From an uncultured Christensenellaceae bacterium (GTDB taxonomy: Bacteria > Bacillota > Clostridia > Christensenellales > UBA3700): DNA of 64,000 nucleotides. How positions within the stretch are numbered: the stretch's first letter is position 1; each line of letters starts with the position of its first letter. Under the pieces are notes generated by a model. The model made no database searches. It saw nothing but the letters and a program-made list of their open reading frames with translations, and was not told where the DNA came from. The stretch is from positions 523,636-587,635 of the forward strand of contig CALWKS010000001.1 of assembly GCA_944381325.1 (NCBI GenBank). Reading direction: 5' to 3'. Made by a program: the position numbers and the translations under genes. This document shows positions 1 to 8,967 of this stretch, in pieces.

Positions 1-326
1 GTGAGCATCGATACAAAACCGTAAGGGTCGCTGTTGTAACCCTCAAGCCTGTCCCCGTTCTTTTTTACAGTGTTCACCGCACCTATATTGCGAGCTTCGT
101 CAGACACGTAATCAAGGTTTTTCATAACGTCGGTCTTGTAAGGAATGGTAACGTTAACGCCGTCGTAGCTCAAAAGAAAATCACGGCATGAGCCTATATC
201 CTCTCTTGCTATCTCCTTTACGTCATAGACGCCCTTTTCGCCCTTTATACCGAAGAAAAGATTGTGTATCTGCGGAGAGCGCGTATGCGCCAGCTTTTCT
301 CCTATAACGCAAAACCTGTTGTCCAC
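1..326 (-). CDS. aroE: shikimate dehydrogenase, N-terminal part (cut by window edge)
   Basis: Reduces 3-dehydroshikimate to shikimate with NADPH, the fourth step of chorismate synthesis. About 108 residues are visible. They carry the family's N-terminal substrate-binding features: 'HTRSPQIHN' near residue 15, 'GVNVTIPYK' near residue 57 with the catalytic Lys, and 'NIGAVNTV' near residue 81. The start is GTG; its G is the last base of the pheA stop codon (TAGTG), with GGAGG just upstream, so translation is probably coupled. It is the last visible gene of the aro operon. The NADP-binding half lies outside the window. Confidence 0.9.
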   Translation of the reverse strand, partial: MDNRFCVIGEKLAHTRSPQIHNLFFGIKGEKGVYDVKEIAREDIGSCRDFLLSYDGVNVTIPYKTDVMKNLDYVSDEARNIGAVNTVKKNGDRLEGYNSDPYGFVSML

Positions 327-1456
327 TATTCCTCCTGCGGCGCGCTCTTAACGTATTCGCCGAGCAATTTAAAATCTATCGTAGACTTTTCAACATAATA
401 CAACGCCTGGATCATATCCTTGCTGTTGCAGTTGCCCTCGAGATCTACGACAAAGTAGTAACTGCCCGGATTGTTCTTAAGCGGACGCGACTCTATTTTT
501 ACCATATTTATGCCGTAGCGCGAGAAGAATCTGAGCACCTTGTAAAGCGCGCCCGACTCGTTATTAAGAGTAAAGCTCACGCTGACTTTATCCGCGTCTG
601 TATCTGAAAGCGTTTTTGAAATTACTATAAATCTGGTAAAATTCTCTTTGTCGCTGTTTATGCCTTTTGCCAGCACTTCAAGCCCGTATATCTTCACCGC
701 AGACTCCCCTGCAACAGCGGCAAGAGACTTGTCTCCTTTCTCGGCGACCATTTCAGCCGCAAGCGCGGTGTTTGCGTAAGATATAAGATTAAATCCGCCC
801 TTCGCCAGATATTCGTGCGCCTGCCCGAGAGCTTCCGCCTTTGAATAAACCGTCTTGACGTCGCTGACTTTCGCGCCTTTCACTCCGAGAAGACAATGAT
901 TTATCCTTATCCATTTTTCGCCGACTATAAAGCAATTGTACTTGCCCAGAAGATCGTAAACTTCGACGACAGAGCCTACTGAAGAATTTTCAAGCGGAAC
1001 TACGCCGTAATCTATCTCTCCGCTGTCGATTGCCTTGAACACGTCCTCGAAAGCGGGATAAGCAGAAAGGTTTTCCTGAGAGCCGAAAAACTCTTCAGCC
1101 GCCTGATTGGAATAGCTCCCTCTCGTACCCTGATAACCGACTTTCGCGCTTTTTTCAAACGGTTTTCTCTCTCTTTTTATCTCTTCTACGGGATTTGTCT
1201 TGAGCTGAACTTCTTTGCTGAGGTCCATTACCGCCGTCATAAAATCCCTGGCTTCGTTTGAATACTCCTTATTTTCAAGGCGCGAAACGGCAAGATCGAG
1301 CACTTCTTTTTCTCTTCCGCTCTGAAGAACCGTCGCACCCGCCGCGCGTTTATATTCGGCGACTTGTTTTGCAACGTTCATTCTGCGCTCGAAAAGAGGT
1401 ATCATCTCATCGTCTATAGCGTCGATTTCTTTTCTCAATTCCTTTATGTCTTTCAT
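326..1456 (-). CDS. pheA: bifunctional chorismate mutase / prephenate dehydratase (P-protein)
   Basis: Converts chorismate to prephenate and then to phenylpyruvate for phenylalanine synthesis. An AroQ-type chorismate mutase occupies about residues 1-87. Prephenate dehydratase follows from about 105 ('GYQGTRGSYS') to 285, including the catalytic 'FTRF' motif near 277. A C-terminal ACT domain has 'SGALYKVL' and 'ESRP', the Phe-binding motifs of this family, so feedback inhibition by Phe is likely. I chose the ATG at 1456: it has GGAG six bases upstream and begins one base after the aroC stop. A TTG at 1471 is in frame but has no better ribosome site. 376 residues, normal for a P-protein. Confidence 0.93.
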   Translation of the reverse strand: MKDIKELRKEIDAIDDEMIPLFERRMNVAKQVAEYKRAAGATVLQSGREKEVLDLAVSRLENKEYSNEARDFMTAVMDLSKEVQLKTNPVEEIKRERKPFEKSAKVGYQGTRGSYSNQAAEEFFGSQENLSAYPAFEDVFKAIDSGEIDYGVVPLENSSVGSVVEVYDLLGKYNCFIVGEKWIRINHCLLGVKGAKVSDVKTVYSKAEALGQAHEYLAKGGFNLISYANTALAAEMVAEKGDKSLAAVAGESAVKIYGLEVLAKGINSDKENFTRFIVISKTLSDTDADKVSVSFTLNNESGALYKVLRFFSRYGINMVKIESRPLKNNPGSYYFVVDLEGNCNSKDMIQALYYVEKSTIDFKLLGEYVKSAPQEE

Positions 1457-1457
1457 C

Positions 1458-2534
1458 TCATTCTCCGACAAACTGATATATCGCTAGAGCCGCAACCGCT
1501 TCTATAACGGAAAGCGCACGCACCACAATGCAGGGGTCGTGTCTGCCCTTGAGCGACAGCTTTACGTTTTCGCCCGTAGCAACGTTTACGGTATCCTGCT
1601 CTTTGAATATCGAAGCCGTCGGCTTGACCGCAACGTTGAACACAACGGGCATACCCGTTGTTATTCCGCCGAGAACGCCGCCGTTGTTGTTGGTACGGGT
1701 ATTTATCCTGCCGTTTTCGTCAAAATACCAGCTGTCGTTCACGACGCTTCCTCTTTCTTCAGTCATCGCATAGCCGCTGCCGAACTCAACTCCCTTGACC
1801 GCAGGCACGGAGAAAAGAAGAGATGAAAGCACGCTTTCTATGCTGTCGAACATCGGGTCTCCCAGCCCTGCCTTAATGCCCGTAACGGCGCATTCTATAA
1901 CGCCGCCCACGCTGTCGCCGTCTGCTCTCGCCTCTGCGATAACGCGTCTTATTTCCTCATCTTTGCTCTTATCGAGAAGAGGAAGAACAGCTCCTCTGAG
2001 CGCGTTTATTTCTTCGGCAGTGATGCTCACGCCGAATTTTTTATCTTTCACCTTGCCTATCGAAGATATATGAGAAACCACTTCAATGCCCTTAGCCTCA
2101 AGCAGCTGCTTTGCGACAGCTCCAGCAAAGACAATAGGCGCGGTAAGTCTTCCGCTGCTCGCTCCTCCGCCTCTGTAATCGTTGTTGCCATCGTACTTCA
2201 CGCGATAACCGTAATCAGCGTGAGAAGGTCTCATTATATCCTTAAGCTGAGCATAGTCAGAAGATTTCGTATTCGTGTTTCTTATAACAGCGCATATCGG
2301 AGTTCCTTCGGCAACGCCGTCCATCACTCCGCACAATATCTCGAATTCGTCTCCTTCCTTTCTGGGAGTTGAAAACTCTCCACCGTTGGGCGCGCGTCTT
2401 GCCATCTCGGATTTAATAAAATCCAGATCGAGTTTTACGCCTGCGGGAACGCCGTCAAGAACAACGCCTATCCCTGCGCTGTGCGATTCTCCGAACACAG
2501 TCATTTTAAGTTTGTTTCCCCAGGTTGCGCTCAT
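1458..2534 (-). CDS. aroC: chorismate synthase
   Basis: Makes chorismate from 5-enolpyruvylshikimate 3-phosphate using reduced FMN. The 358 residues carry the family signatures: 'GESHSAGIG' near 15, 'RGGGASSGRLTAP' near 121, 'GGITTGMP' near 290 and 'GRHDPCIVVRA' near 330. Start ATG overlaps the aroA stop by four bases (ATGA) and is preceded by GGGAGG inside aroA, which points to translational coupling. Fifth gene of the aro operon in biosynthetic terms. Confidence 0.96.
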   Translation of the reverse strand: MSATWGNKLKMTVFGESHSAGIGVVLDGVPAGVKLDLDFIKSEMARRAPNGGEFSTPRKEGDEFEILCGVMDGVAEGTPICAVIRNTNTKSSDYAQLKDIMRPSHADYGYRVKYDGNNDYRGGGASSGRLTAPIVFAGAVAKQLLEAKGIEVVSHISSIGKVKDKKFGVSITAEEINALRGAVLPLLDKSKDEEIRRVIAEARADGDSVGGVIECAVTGIKAGLGDPMFDSIESVLSSLLFSVPAVKGVEFGSGYAMTEERGSVVNDSWYFDENGRINTRTNNNGGVLGGITTGMPVVFNVAVKPTASIFKEQDTVNVATGENVKLSLKGRHDPCIVVRALSVIEAVAALAIYQFVGE

Positions 2535-3760
2535 TGTACATTTCCTCCCAGTGCAATGTATCTTTCAAGAAAATCTGGATACGACTTTGCTATGCAGGCG
2601 AAGTCGTCGATTATTATAGGCTTTTCGCAGCGCGTCGCGGCGATAGCGAGAGTCATAGCTATTCTGTGGTCGTTGAAAGAGCTGACGTTTACGCCGCCCT
2701 TAAAGCTCTCCACACCGTTAAAGACAAGGTCGTCTCCGTCTCTTTCAACATCCGCGCCTATTGCCGAAAGCTGAGTATAAACCGCTTCCAGCCTGTCGCA
2801 TTCTTTTATCTTGAGTCTTGTAAGTCCCGTAAGTCTCGTCCTGCCCTTCCTCAAAGCGCACGCGACTGAAAACACGGGTATAATGTCGGGACAGTCTTCT
2901 CCGTCGAATACCAGATCACCGTCCCCTTGCAGTTTTTCAATAAAATCCCTGATGACCTTATCGCCCTGAGAGCTGTTTTCATTCAGACCCTCAACGCGTA
3001 TTTCAGAGCCGATCGCGTTGGCTACGAGAAAGAACGCCGCCTGAGACCAGTCTCCCTCTACTTCTGCGTTTACGGGCGAATATTGCTGTCCGCCTTTTAT
3101 GTCGAAACGGCTTTTTCCGTCAAACGCAACTTCAACGCCTGAAGATTTCAGCGCCTGCAAAGTAAGGTCTATATATCCCTTTGAATAAAGCGGCGTGGTG
3201 ATCTCGACAACGCTGTCGCCGTCCGCTAGCGGAAGCGCGAAAAGAAGTCCGCTTATAAACTGAGAGCTGACGTCTCCTCTTACTCTGTAAACTCCTGAAG
3301 GCAACGCGCCTTTTACAGTTATGTCGAGAGTGCCTTTTGCCGCGCTTTCGTCATTGTAATAAAGTCCTGCGTCCTTCCACAGCTGCTCGAATACGGTCAT
3401 GGGTCTTGCGCCCAGCTTCCCTCTGCCGCTGAAATGCGTAAAACCTTTATTGAGCGCCGCGCATACGGGCAGGCACATTCTCAGAGTCGAGCCGCTCTCG
3501 TTGCAGAACGCTTCGGCATGAGTATTCACACCGTTTGAGCCGATGACTTCCACAACGTCCGCGTTTTCGTTTATCTCCGCTCCTGCGGCACGCATAACGC
3601 CGATAGTCGCCTTGATATCCTCGCTGTATTCAAGCCCTCTTATCCTGCTTTTTCCGTGCGCAAGCGAAGCGCATATGACAGCTCTGTGCGCTAAACTCTT
3701 TGACGGCGGAACTTTGACCGTGCCGCGAAGTACAGAATCGGAAAAAGTCAGATTTTTCAT
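2531..3760 (-). CDS. aroA: 3-phosphoshikimate 1-carboxyvinyltransferase (EPSP synthase)
   Basis: Transfers enolpyruvyl from PEP to shikimate 3-phosphate. The 409-residue protein has 'VPPSKSLAHR' near 17 (PEP/S3P-binding Lys and Ser), 'ESGSTLRM' near 87 in place of the usual NAGT/SGTT loop, 'GARPM' near 120, 'DIIPVFSVAC' with the catalytic Asp near 293, 'KECDRL' near 320 and 'DHRIAM' near 365. It starts one base after the aroB stop and overlaps aroC by four bases. Length is slightly short of the typical 430 but all motifs are present. Confidence 0.94.
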   Translation of the reverse strand: MKNLTFSDSVLRGTVKVPPSKSLAHRAVICASLAHGKSRIRGLEYSEDIKATIGVMRAAGAEINENADVVEVIGSNGVNTHAEAFCNESGSTLRMCLPVCAALNKGFTHFSGRGKLGARPMTVFEQLWKDAGLYYNDESAAKGTLDITVKGALPSGVYRVRGDVSSQFISGLLFALPLADGDSVVEITTPLYSKGYIDLTLQALKSSGVEVAFDGKSRFDIKGGQQYSPVNAEVEGDWSQAAFFLVANAIGSEIRVEGLNENSSQGDKVIRDFIEKLQGDGDLVFDGEDCPDIIPVFSVACALRKGRTRLTGLTRLKIKECDRLEAVYTQLSAIGADVERDGDDLVFNGVESFKGGVNVSSFNDHRIAMTLAIAATRCEKPIIIDDFACIAKSYPDFLERYIALGGNVQ

Positions 3761-3761
3761 A

Positions 3762-4805
3762 TCACTTAAAAAACTCCGCGGTCGTAGGATAAAGATAGCT
3801 TTCTCCTATCTCTTTGAGGAGCACCGCGACGAGTTTGTCTCCCAGATTTTTCTTGTCGTTGACAACGCCTTTCACCACTTCTGAAGCGGGAGCACTGTCT
3901 TCTACGGGCAGTCCGTACATAACGGCAACGCGCGCGATCTCGTCTGCCGCGCCTTTTGCCGTAAGCCCTTTTTCTTCCGCAATTTTCGTTATCGCATACA
4001 TACCCACGGAGACTGCCATTCCGTGAGAGAGTTTTTCAAAATCGTAAAACTTTTCAAGAGCGTGTCCGTAAGTGTGCCCGAAGTTGAGGAGCATTCTCTC
4101 CCCTTTGTCCTTTTCGTCCTTTTCAACCACTTCGCGCTTGATGTCGCAACAGCGGTAAATAACGTCGTCTATCACGGGGAGAAGCCCTTTCTTTCCTCCG
4201 CAATCCGCTAATGTCTTGAAAAGATTTTTGTCCTTTATGCAACCGTACTTTATGACTTCTGCCATGCCGTCCGTAAAGAATTCTTCACTGAGCGAACTTA
4301 AAGCGTTTACGTCTATAAGCACCTGCTCAGGTTGCCAGAACGCCCCGACTAAGTTTTTGCCTTCAGTCAGATCCACAGCGACTTTACCGCCTATACTGCT
4401 GTCCACCTGAGCAAGCAATGACGTGGGGATCTGAATAAAATCTATGCCGCGAAGATATGTCGCCGCGACAAAACCCGTAAGGTCGCCGATAACGCCGCCG
4501 CCGAGAGCGACAAGCGCGTCTTTTCTTGTGATCTTCTGCTGTAAAAGCTTTGCGTAAATCTGAGGAAGAGTATTGAAAGACTTTGTCTTTTCTCCGTGCG
4601 GAAGCACGATAAGGCTGACTCTATATCCCGCTTTTTCAAGCGAAGAAACGACGCCGTCCGCATAAAGCTTAGCCACGTTGTCGTCTGTAACGACGGCAAG
4701 CCTTCTGCCTTCTCTCTTTACGTATTTTCCGACGTCGGACAGAAGACCGCGCTCAAAGACTATGTCATAACTGTTTTTCCCGAGATTTACGTGAAGAGTG
4801 CGCAT
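3762..4805 (-). CDS. aroB: 3-dehydroquinate synthase
   Basis: Cyclises DAHP to 3-dehydroquinate with NAD and a divalent metal. The 347 residues show the Rossmann-type glycine motif 'GGGVIGDLTGF' near 102, the signature 'PTSLLAQVDSSIGGK' near 127 and metal ligands in 'NFGHTYGHALE' near 242. It starts one base after the aroF stop, with GAGAGG six bases upstream. Second gene of the operon. Confidence 0.95.
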   Translation of the reverse strand: MRTLHVNLGKNSYDIVFERGLLSDVGKYVKREGRRLAVVTDDNVAKLYADGVVSSLEKAGYRVSLIVLPHGEKTKSFNTLPQIYAKLLQQKITRKDALVALGGGVIGDLTGFVAATYLRGIDFIQIPTSLLAQVDSSIGGKVAVDLTEGKNLVGAFWQPEQVLIDVNALSSLSEEFFTDGMAEVIKYGCIKDKNLFKTLADCGGKKGLLPVIDDVIYRCCDIKREVVEKDEKDKGERMLLNFGHTYGHALEKFYDFEKLSHGMAVSVGMYAITKIAEEKGLTAKGAADEIARVAVMYGLPVEDSAPASEVVKGVVNDKKNLGDKLVAVLLKEIGESYLYPTTAEFFK

Positions 4806-4806
4806 T

Positions 4807-5820
4807 TCAGACCTCTCTGCCCACTACCTGAGCTATCTGTCTTATCTGACCTACGAGATCGTCGAAGACGTTGGGCTTTATTGACTGATTGCCGTCGCAC
4901 AATGCGTGCGCAGGGTCGTTGTGAACTTCGATTATAAGTCCGTCCGCGCCCACTGCAACAGCCGCTCTTGCAAGAGGCTCGACCATCCACCACTTACCCG
5001 TAGCGTGAGACGGGTCTACGACTATCGGCAGATGCGACAACTGTTTTACCGCAACTATAGCGCTGAGGTCGAGAGTGTTTCTGGTATAGTTTTCAAAAGT
5101 TCTGATACCTCTTTCGCAGAGAATTATCTGCTCGTTGCCGCCTGCCATTATGTATTCTGCAGACATGAGCCACTCCTCTATCGTTGCGCTGAGACCGCGC
5201 TTGAGAAGAATGGGTTTTCTTGTCTGACCGAGAAGGCGGAGGAGATCGAAGTTCTGCATATTTCTTGCGCCGACCTGGATAACGTCAACGTCGCGGACGA
5301 ATCTGTCAATATCGAACGGAGACATTATCTCCGTAACTATCGGCAGTCCCGTAACCTCTCTCGCTTCTTTGAGCAGTTCGAGCCCCTGATATTTGAGTCC
5401 CTGGAAAGCGTAAGGCGAAGTACGCGGTTTGAACGCGCCTCCGCGCAGGAAGTTTGCGCCCGACTGCTTTACGGCTTTTGCAACTTCCACGATCTGCGCT
5501 TCGCTTTCGACAGAACACGGTCCTGCCATAAGCGCAAGTTGCTTTCCTCCCACCTTAGTACCATTTACGTCAACGATTGTGGGCTGAGGATGAAACATCT
5601 TGTTTGCCTTTTTGAAAGGCTCGGCAACGTGCATAACTTTTTCAACGTTATGGTTTGCCTCTATCTGCGTCGGGTCGATCTTACTCGTATCGCCGACAAG
5701 TCCGAGTATTATGAGATCCTGACCGAAAACGGGATTGACCTGAACGCCGTAGCCTGTGATTTTGTCAATAAGACTGTCAACCTCGTTTTTGGGGGTATTC
5801 GGTTTGAGAATAACTATCAT
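4807..5820 (-). CDS. aroF: 3-deoxy-7-phosphoheptulonate synthase (type I-beta, ferredoxin-like N-terminal domain)
   Basis: Condenses PEP and erythrose 4-phosphate, the entry step of the shikimate pathway. About residues 1-70 form the ferredoxin-like (FL) regulatory domain of the Thermotoga-type enzyme, which in studied members binds Tyr/Phe. The TIM barrel has 'GPCSVES' near 101, 'RGGAFKPRTSPYAFQG' near 125, 'QVGARNMQN' near 178, 'KRGLS' near 204 and 'DPSHATG' near 265. First gene of the operon, with a promoter about 30 bases upstream and AGAGG seven bases before the ATG. Confidence 0.95.
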   Translation of the reverse strand: MIVILKPNTPKNEVDSLIDKITGYGVQVNPVFGQDLIILGLVGDTSKIDPTQIEANHNVEKVMHVAEPFKKANKMFHPQPTIVDVNGTKVGGKQLALMAGPCSVESEAQIVEVAKAVKQSGANFLRGGAFKPRTSPYAFQGLKYQGLELLKEAREVTGLPIVTEIMSPFDIDRFVRDVDVIQVGARNMQNFDLLRLLGQTRKPILLKRGLSATIEEWLMSAEYIMAGGNEQIILCERGIRTFENYTRNTLDLSAIVAVKQLSHLPIVVDPSHATGKWWMVEPLARAAVAVGADGLIIEVHNDPAHALCDGNQSIKPNVFDDLVGQIRQIAQVVGREV

Positions 5821-5850
5821 AGTAGTACCTCTGAAAAATATTTCCTTAAT

Positions 5851-5879
5851 ATTTTACAACAACGCGCGTAAATAATCAA
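5851..5879 (-). promoter_or_regulatory. sigma-A-like promoter of the aro operon
   Basis: TTGATT (5879-5874), 17-base spacer, TAAAAT (5856-5851), then the aroF ribosome site. No T-box, leader peptide or riboswitch was found in the short leader. Confidence 0.6.
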
Positions 5880-6053
5880 GAATACGGATAAATTTCTTGT
5901 CGTTTTTTGCCGCAGAAAAAACTGTAAAATACGGTTTTTCATAAGATAATCCGCATACGTTTCCCTGAAGCCGACAAATAAAACAAAAACGCCCATAAAC
6001 ACGGCTTTAAACCGCGTTATAAGCTGCAAACCTCTTTTTTATGTCCGAAAAAC

Positions 6054-6093
6054 ATAAAAAACGGGGCGCGCTGAAAACCGCCTTCGCCCCGTA
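6054..6093 (-). terminator. intrinsic terminator after leuA
   Basis: Minus-strand stem ACGGGGCG/CGCCCCGT with a loop of about 15 bases, followed by TTTTTT. It lies just past the leuA stop. Confidence 0.8.
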
Positions 6094-6115
6094 AAATCCT
6101 GAAACGCAATGTATA

Positions 6116-7774
6116 TTACGCTTTGAGCATCTTGTTTATCGCACTGATAAGCGCGCTGACAGACGCCGCGATAATGTCGTTGTGGATACCTACGCCCCAT
6201 ATCTTCTTGTCGCCGCTCTCGATGCAGACGTAAGCGACTGCCTGAGATTTCGACGTCGTGGTGAGCGCGTGTTCGTGATATTCTGCGATAGTGTAATCCT
6301 GCGTAACGATATTTCTGAGCGCGTTGTTGACCGCGTCCAGTCTGCCGTTGCCGATGCCGGAAAGTTCCTGTATCTTGCCGTCATACTCGACGGTAACGAC
6401 TGTGTGTATATCGCCCTTCTGCTGATAGTGATGCTCGAACAGTTTGATAGGCTCGACGATGTTGACATAATTCTTTTCGAATATATCCATTACCTCGTCA
6501 GGCTTAAGCTCTTTGTGAGCGTGATCGCTGACGGACTTTACGAGATATCCGAAAGATTCTCTCATATTCTGCGGCAGAACGAAACCGTAAGCATTTTCAA
6601 GCAGATAAGCGACGCCGCCCTTTCCCGACTGGCTGTTTATGCGGATAACGTCCGCTTCGTAAACTCTGCCCACGTCGTGCGGGTCGATGGGAAGATAAGG
6701 CACGTTCCACACGTCAAGTTTGTTTGCCTTGCGGTAATTCATGCCCTTGGCTATAGCGTCCTGATGAGAACCGCTGAATGCCGCAAAGACAAGTCTTCCG
6801 CTGTACGGCTGACGCTCGTTGACATGCATGCCGGTAGCCTTTTCGTACGCTTCGCATACCGCAGGCATATCCGAAAAATCAAGCTTCGGGTCAATGCCCT
6901 GCATATACATATTCATCGCAATTGTAACGATATCCGCGTTGCCCGTACGTTCGCCGTTGCCGAAAAGCGTGCCCTCTATTCTGTCCGCGCCGGCAAGGAG
7001 TCCCAACTCGCTGTCTGCGACTGCGCAGCCTCTGTCATTGTGCGGATGCAGAGAAATAAGCACGTTTTCTCTGTCGTGCAGATTCTTTGACATAAATTCT
7101 ATCTGCTGAGCGTAGACGTGAGGAGAGCTCATCTCAACCGTTGCGGGAAGATTTATGATAACCTTTCTGTCAGACGTGGGCTTCCAGACATCTATAACGG
7201 CGTTGCAGATCTCAAGCGCGAATTCAGGTTCAGTGCCAGTAAAGCTTTCCGGCGAATATTCGAATAAGAAATTGCCCTCAGTCTTTTCTGCATAGTCAAG
7301 AAGAAGCTTTGCACCCGTAACGGCGATCTCGACAATTTTGTCCTTGGGCTTTTTGAACACCTGCTCTCTCTGCGCCACAGAGGTGGAGTTGTAGAGGTGA
7401 ACGATAGCTCTCTTAGCGCCTTTGAGCGCCTCGAAAGTCTTAGCAATAATGTGTTCTCTCGACTGAGTAAGCACCTGAATGGTTACGTCGTCGGGGATAA
7501 GATTTTTTTCTATAAGAGCGCGGAGAAACTCGTATTCTGTCTCGCTTGCGGCAGGAAAACCCACCTCGATTTCCTTAAAACCTATCTTGCAAAGGAAAGT
7601 GAAAAATTCCAGCTTCTGGTCAAGGCTCATAGGTACGACGAGCGCCTGGTTTCCGTCGCGCAAATCAACGCTGCACCACACGGGAGCTTTTTCGACGCGT
7701 TCTTTTTTGACCCAGTCGTTGCACTCCACGGGCGGCATAAAGTAACCTTTGCGGTACTTTTCAAAATTTTTCAT
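6116..7774 (-). CDS. leuA: 2-isopropylmalate synthase (long, LeuA type 2 form)
   Basis: Condenses acetyl-CoA with 2-ketoisovalerate, the committed step of leucine synthesis. The 552 residues resemble the long actinobacterial-type LeuA: 'SVDLRDGNQAL' (DRE motif) near 35, 'GFKEIEVGFPAAS' near 69, 'SLHPHNDRG' metal-binding HxH near 240, 'FGNGERTGN' near 266, then a C-terminal LeuA allosteric domain from about 435. ATG at 7774 is chosen because GGAGG sits five bases upstream; an in-frame upstream extension lies inside the T-box and terminator and is not coding. Single-gene unit with promoter, T-box and terminator. Confidence 0.93.
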   Translation of the reverse strand: MKNFEKYRKGYFMPPVECNDWVKKERVEKAPVWCSVDLRDGNQALVVPMSLDQKLEFFTFLCKIGFKEIEVGFPAASETEYEFLRALIEKNLIPDDVTIQVLTQSREHIIAKTFEALKGAKRAIVHLYNSTSVAQREQVFKKPKDKIVEIAVTGAKLLLDYAEKTEGNFLFEYSPESFTGTEPEFALEICNAVIDVWKPTSDRKVIINLPATVEMSSPHVYAQQIEFMSKNLHDRENVLISLHPHNDRGCAVADSELGLLAGADRIEGTLFGNGERTGNADIVTIAMNMYMQGIDPKLDFSDMPAVCEAYEKATGMHVNERQPYSGRLVFAAFSGSHQDAIAKGMNYRKANKLDVWNVPYLPIDPHDVGRVYEADVIRINSQSGKGGVAYLLENAYGFVLPQNMRESFGYLVKSVSDHAHKELKPDEVMDIFEKNYVNIVEPIKLFEHHYQQKGDIHTVVTVEYDGKIQELSGIGNGRLDAVNNALRNIVTQDYTIAEYHEHALTTTSKSQAVAYVCIESGDKKIWGVGIHNDIIAASVSALISAINKMLKA

Positions 7775-7785
7775 ATACCCTCCGT

Positions 7786-8063
7786 AAAAAAATACAGCCG
7801 TCGTCTTTAAGAGACGAAGGCTGCGTTTCGTGGTACCACTCTTATTCAACTTCTCCCCGCCCTCAGGCTACGGCGCTCAAAGCGACTTCAAAGGGAAAAA
7901 TCCTCTTTCCGCTGTAACGGGCTCTCCCGGCAAGGCTGACTATTCACCCTGCGGACTCCGAGGCGAGTTCGTCTGTCGTAGCGTCCGCTTTTCACCTGCC
8001 GCGGCTCTCTGTGCGCCCGATAAGGACTAATATTCCTCTTCTTTGTCCTGAAAATATTTGATT
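7786..8063 (-). ncRNA. T-box leader, leucine type, controlling leuA
   Basis: The leader contains the conserved T-box core AGAGTGGTACCACG (7842-7829). An intrinsic terminator follows (7823-7786: CAGCC/GGCTG outer stem, TCGTCT/AGACGA inner stem, seven T). Stem I features lie upstream, including AGAGAG and GGTGAAA. On the 3' side of stem I the sequence GAACTCGCC places CTC (Leu) in the specifier position, matching the gene downstream. By family knowledge, uncharged tRNA-Leu would stabilise the antiterminator. The exact 5' end is inferred from the promoter. Confidence 0.92.
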
Positions 8064-8069
8064 GTTACT

Positions 8070-8098
8070 ATCATATTTTATTTTTTCGTTTATGTCAA
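8070..8098 (-). promoter_or_regulatory. promoter of the leuA T-box transcript
   Basis: TTGACA (8098-8093), 17-base spacer, TATGAT (8075-8070). Near-consensus sigma-A promoter. Confidence 0.85.
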
Positions 8099-8177
8099 GC
8101 GTTTTTTCTTACTAGTACCGGTATCTGCTCAGACTGACGCAAAACATATCTGCAAATGTCTAAGTATTTCGACCGCC

Positions 8178-8936
8178 TCAACGCGGCTTTACTGCCTTAA
8201 AGCGCAATCTTACATAATCGGCTGTCCAACCCGAAGGCGACAGCAGTTTGTTTGCGCATCTTTCCTGCGCTGCTAATGCGCAATCTCTTCTGTCCTTTTC
8301 ATTCAATGCCGACAATTCGTATGCGGCAAACATTTCTATCCAATCAGCTATTCCGTCCTGTCCGCAAAGAGGCGTGGGTCTGTCAAAACGGACAATATAT
8401 TTTACCTCGAAACCGCACTCTTTCAAAAGATCGCCGTATTCTTTTTCGTCAGGAAAAAAGAATGCGTGCCTGTATTCTCCGCCTCTCCTCATTATCTCGT
8501 CTTTCAACGCGGAATGGATAATTTCGGCATTGCCTTTTCCGCCCATTTCAGCGACAAATTCTCCGCCTCTTTTCAACGCTTTGCAGACGTTTACGAGCGC
8601 GGTTTTCTGCTTTTCCGAATCTATCCAATGCAGAACAGCGTTGGAGAACACTGCATCATAAGGATTTTCGGTAGAAAATCCCGTTATGTCTTCCCTGAAA
8701 AATCTGATTTTCGGGAAAAGCCTTTTCGCTTCATCAAGCTGAGATTCGGAAGCGTCCATTCCTTCGGCGTCGTAACCGAGAGATCTCAGATACGCCGTCA
8801 GCTCTCCTCTTCCGCACCCGAGATCGAGCACACGCGCTCCTTTGCCTGCGCTCAGAAGAGAAACCAGCCCTTTTCCGTATTCTCCGACAAAAGAAAACTT
8901 TTTGCCGTATTCATCAGTTTTCCAATCAATATTCAT
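8178..8936 (-). CDS. class I SAM-dependent methyltransferase (Tam/UbiE-like)
   Basis: A 252-residue methyltransferase. 'VLDLGCGRGEL' near 35 is the SAM-binding motif I, 'GMDASESQL' near 58 holds the acidic residue for the ribose, and 'DAVFSNAVLHWI' near 93 is typical of trans-aconitate-methyltransferase-like proteins. The substrate cannot be told from sequence. It begins about 30 bases after the DUF47 gene in the same direction, so it may be a third cistron of the phosphate-transport unit, but its ribosome site is weak. Confidence 0.8.
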   Translation of the reverse strand: MNIDWKTDEYGKKFSFVGEYGKGLVSLLSAGKGARVLDLGCGRGELTAYLRSLGYDAEGMDASESQLDEAKRLFPKIRFFREDITGFSTENPYDAVFSNAVLHWIDSEKQKTALVNVCKALKRGGEFVAEMGGKGNAEIIHSALKDEIMRRGGEYRHAFFFPDEKEYGDLLKECGFEVKYIVRFDRPTPLCGQDGIADWIEMFAAYELSALNEKDRRDCALAAQERCANKLLSPSGWTADYVRLRFKAVKPR

Positions 8937-8967
8937 AATATGTCTTTCAATGATTTACCGCTACTTT

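Noticed and set aside
4906..5871. 321-codon plus-strand open frame over aroF
   Set aside because: Antisense shadow of a well-supported enzyme gene; composition not protein-like.
5817..6029. 70-codon minus-strand frame between leuA and aroF
   Set aside because: It overlaps the aroF promoter and leader, has no ribosome site and reads as low-complexity hydrophobic/basic sequence.
7775..7849. 25-residue N-terminal extension of leuA
   Set aside because: It lies in the T-box core and terminator and so is not translated; GGAGG supports 7774.
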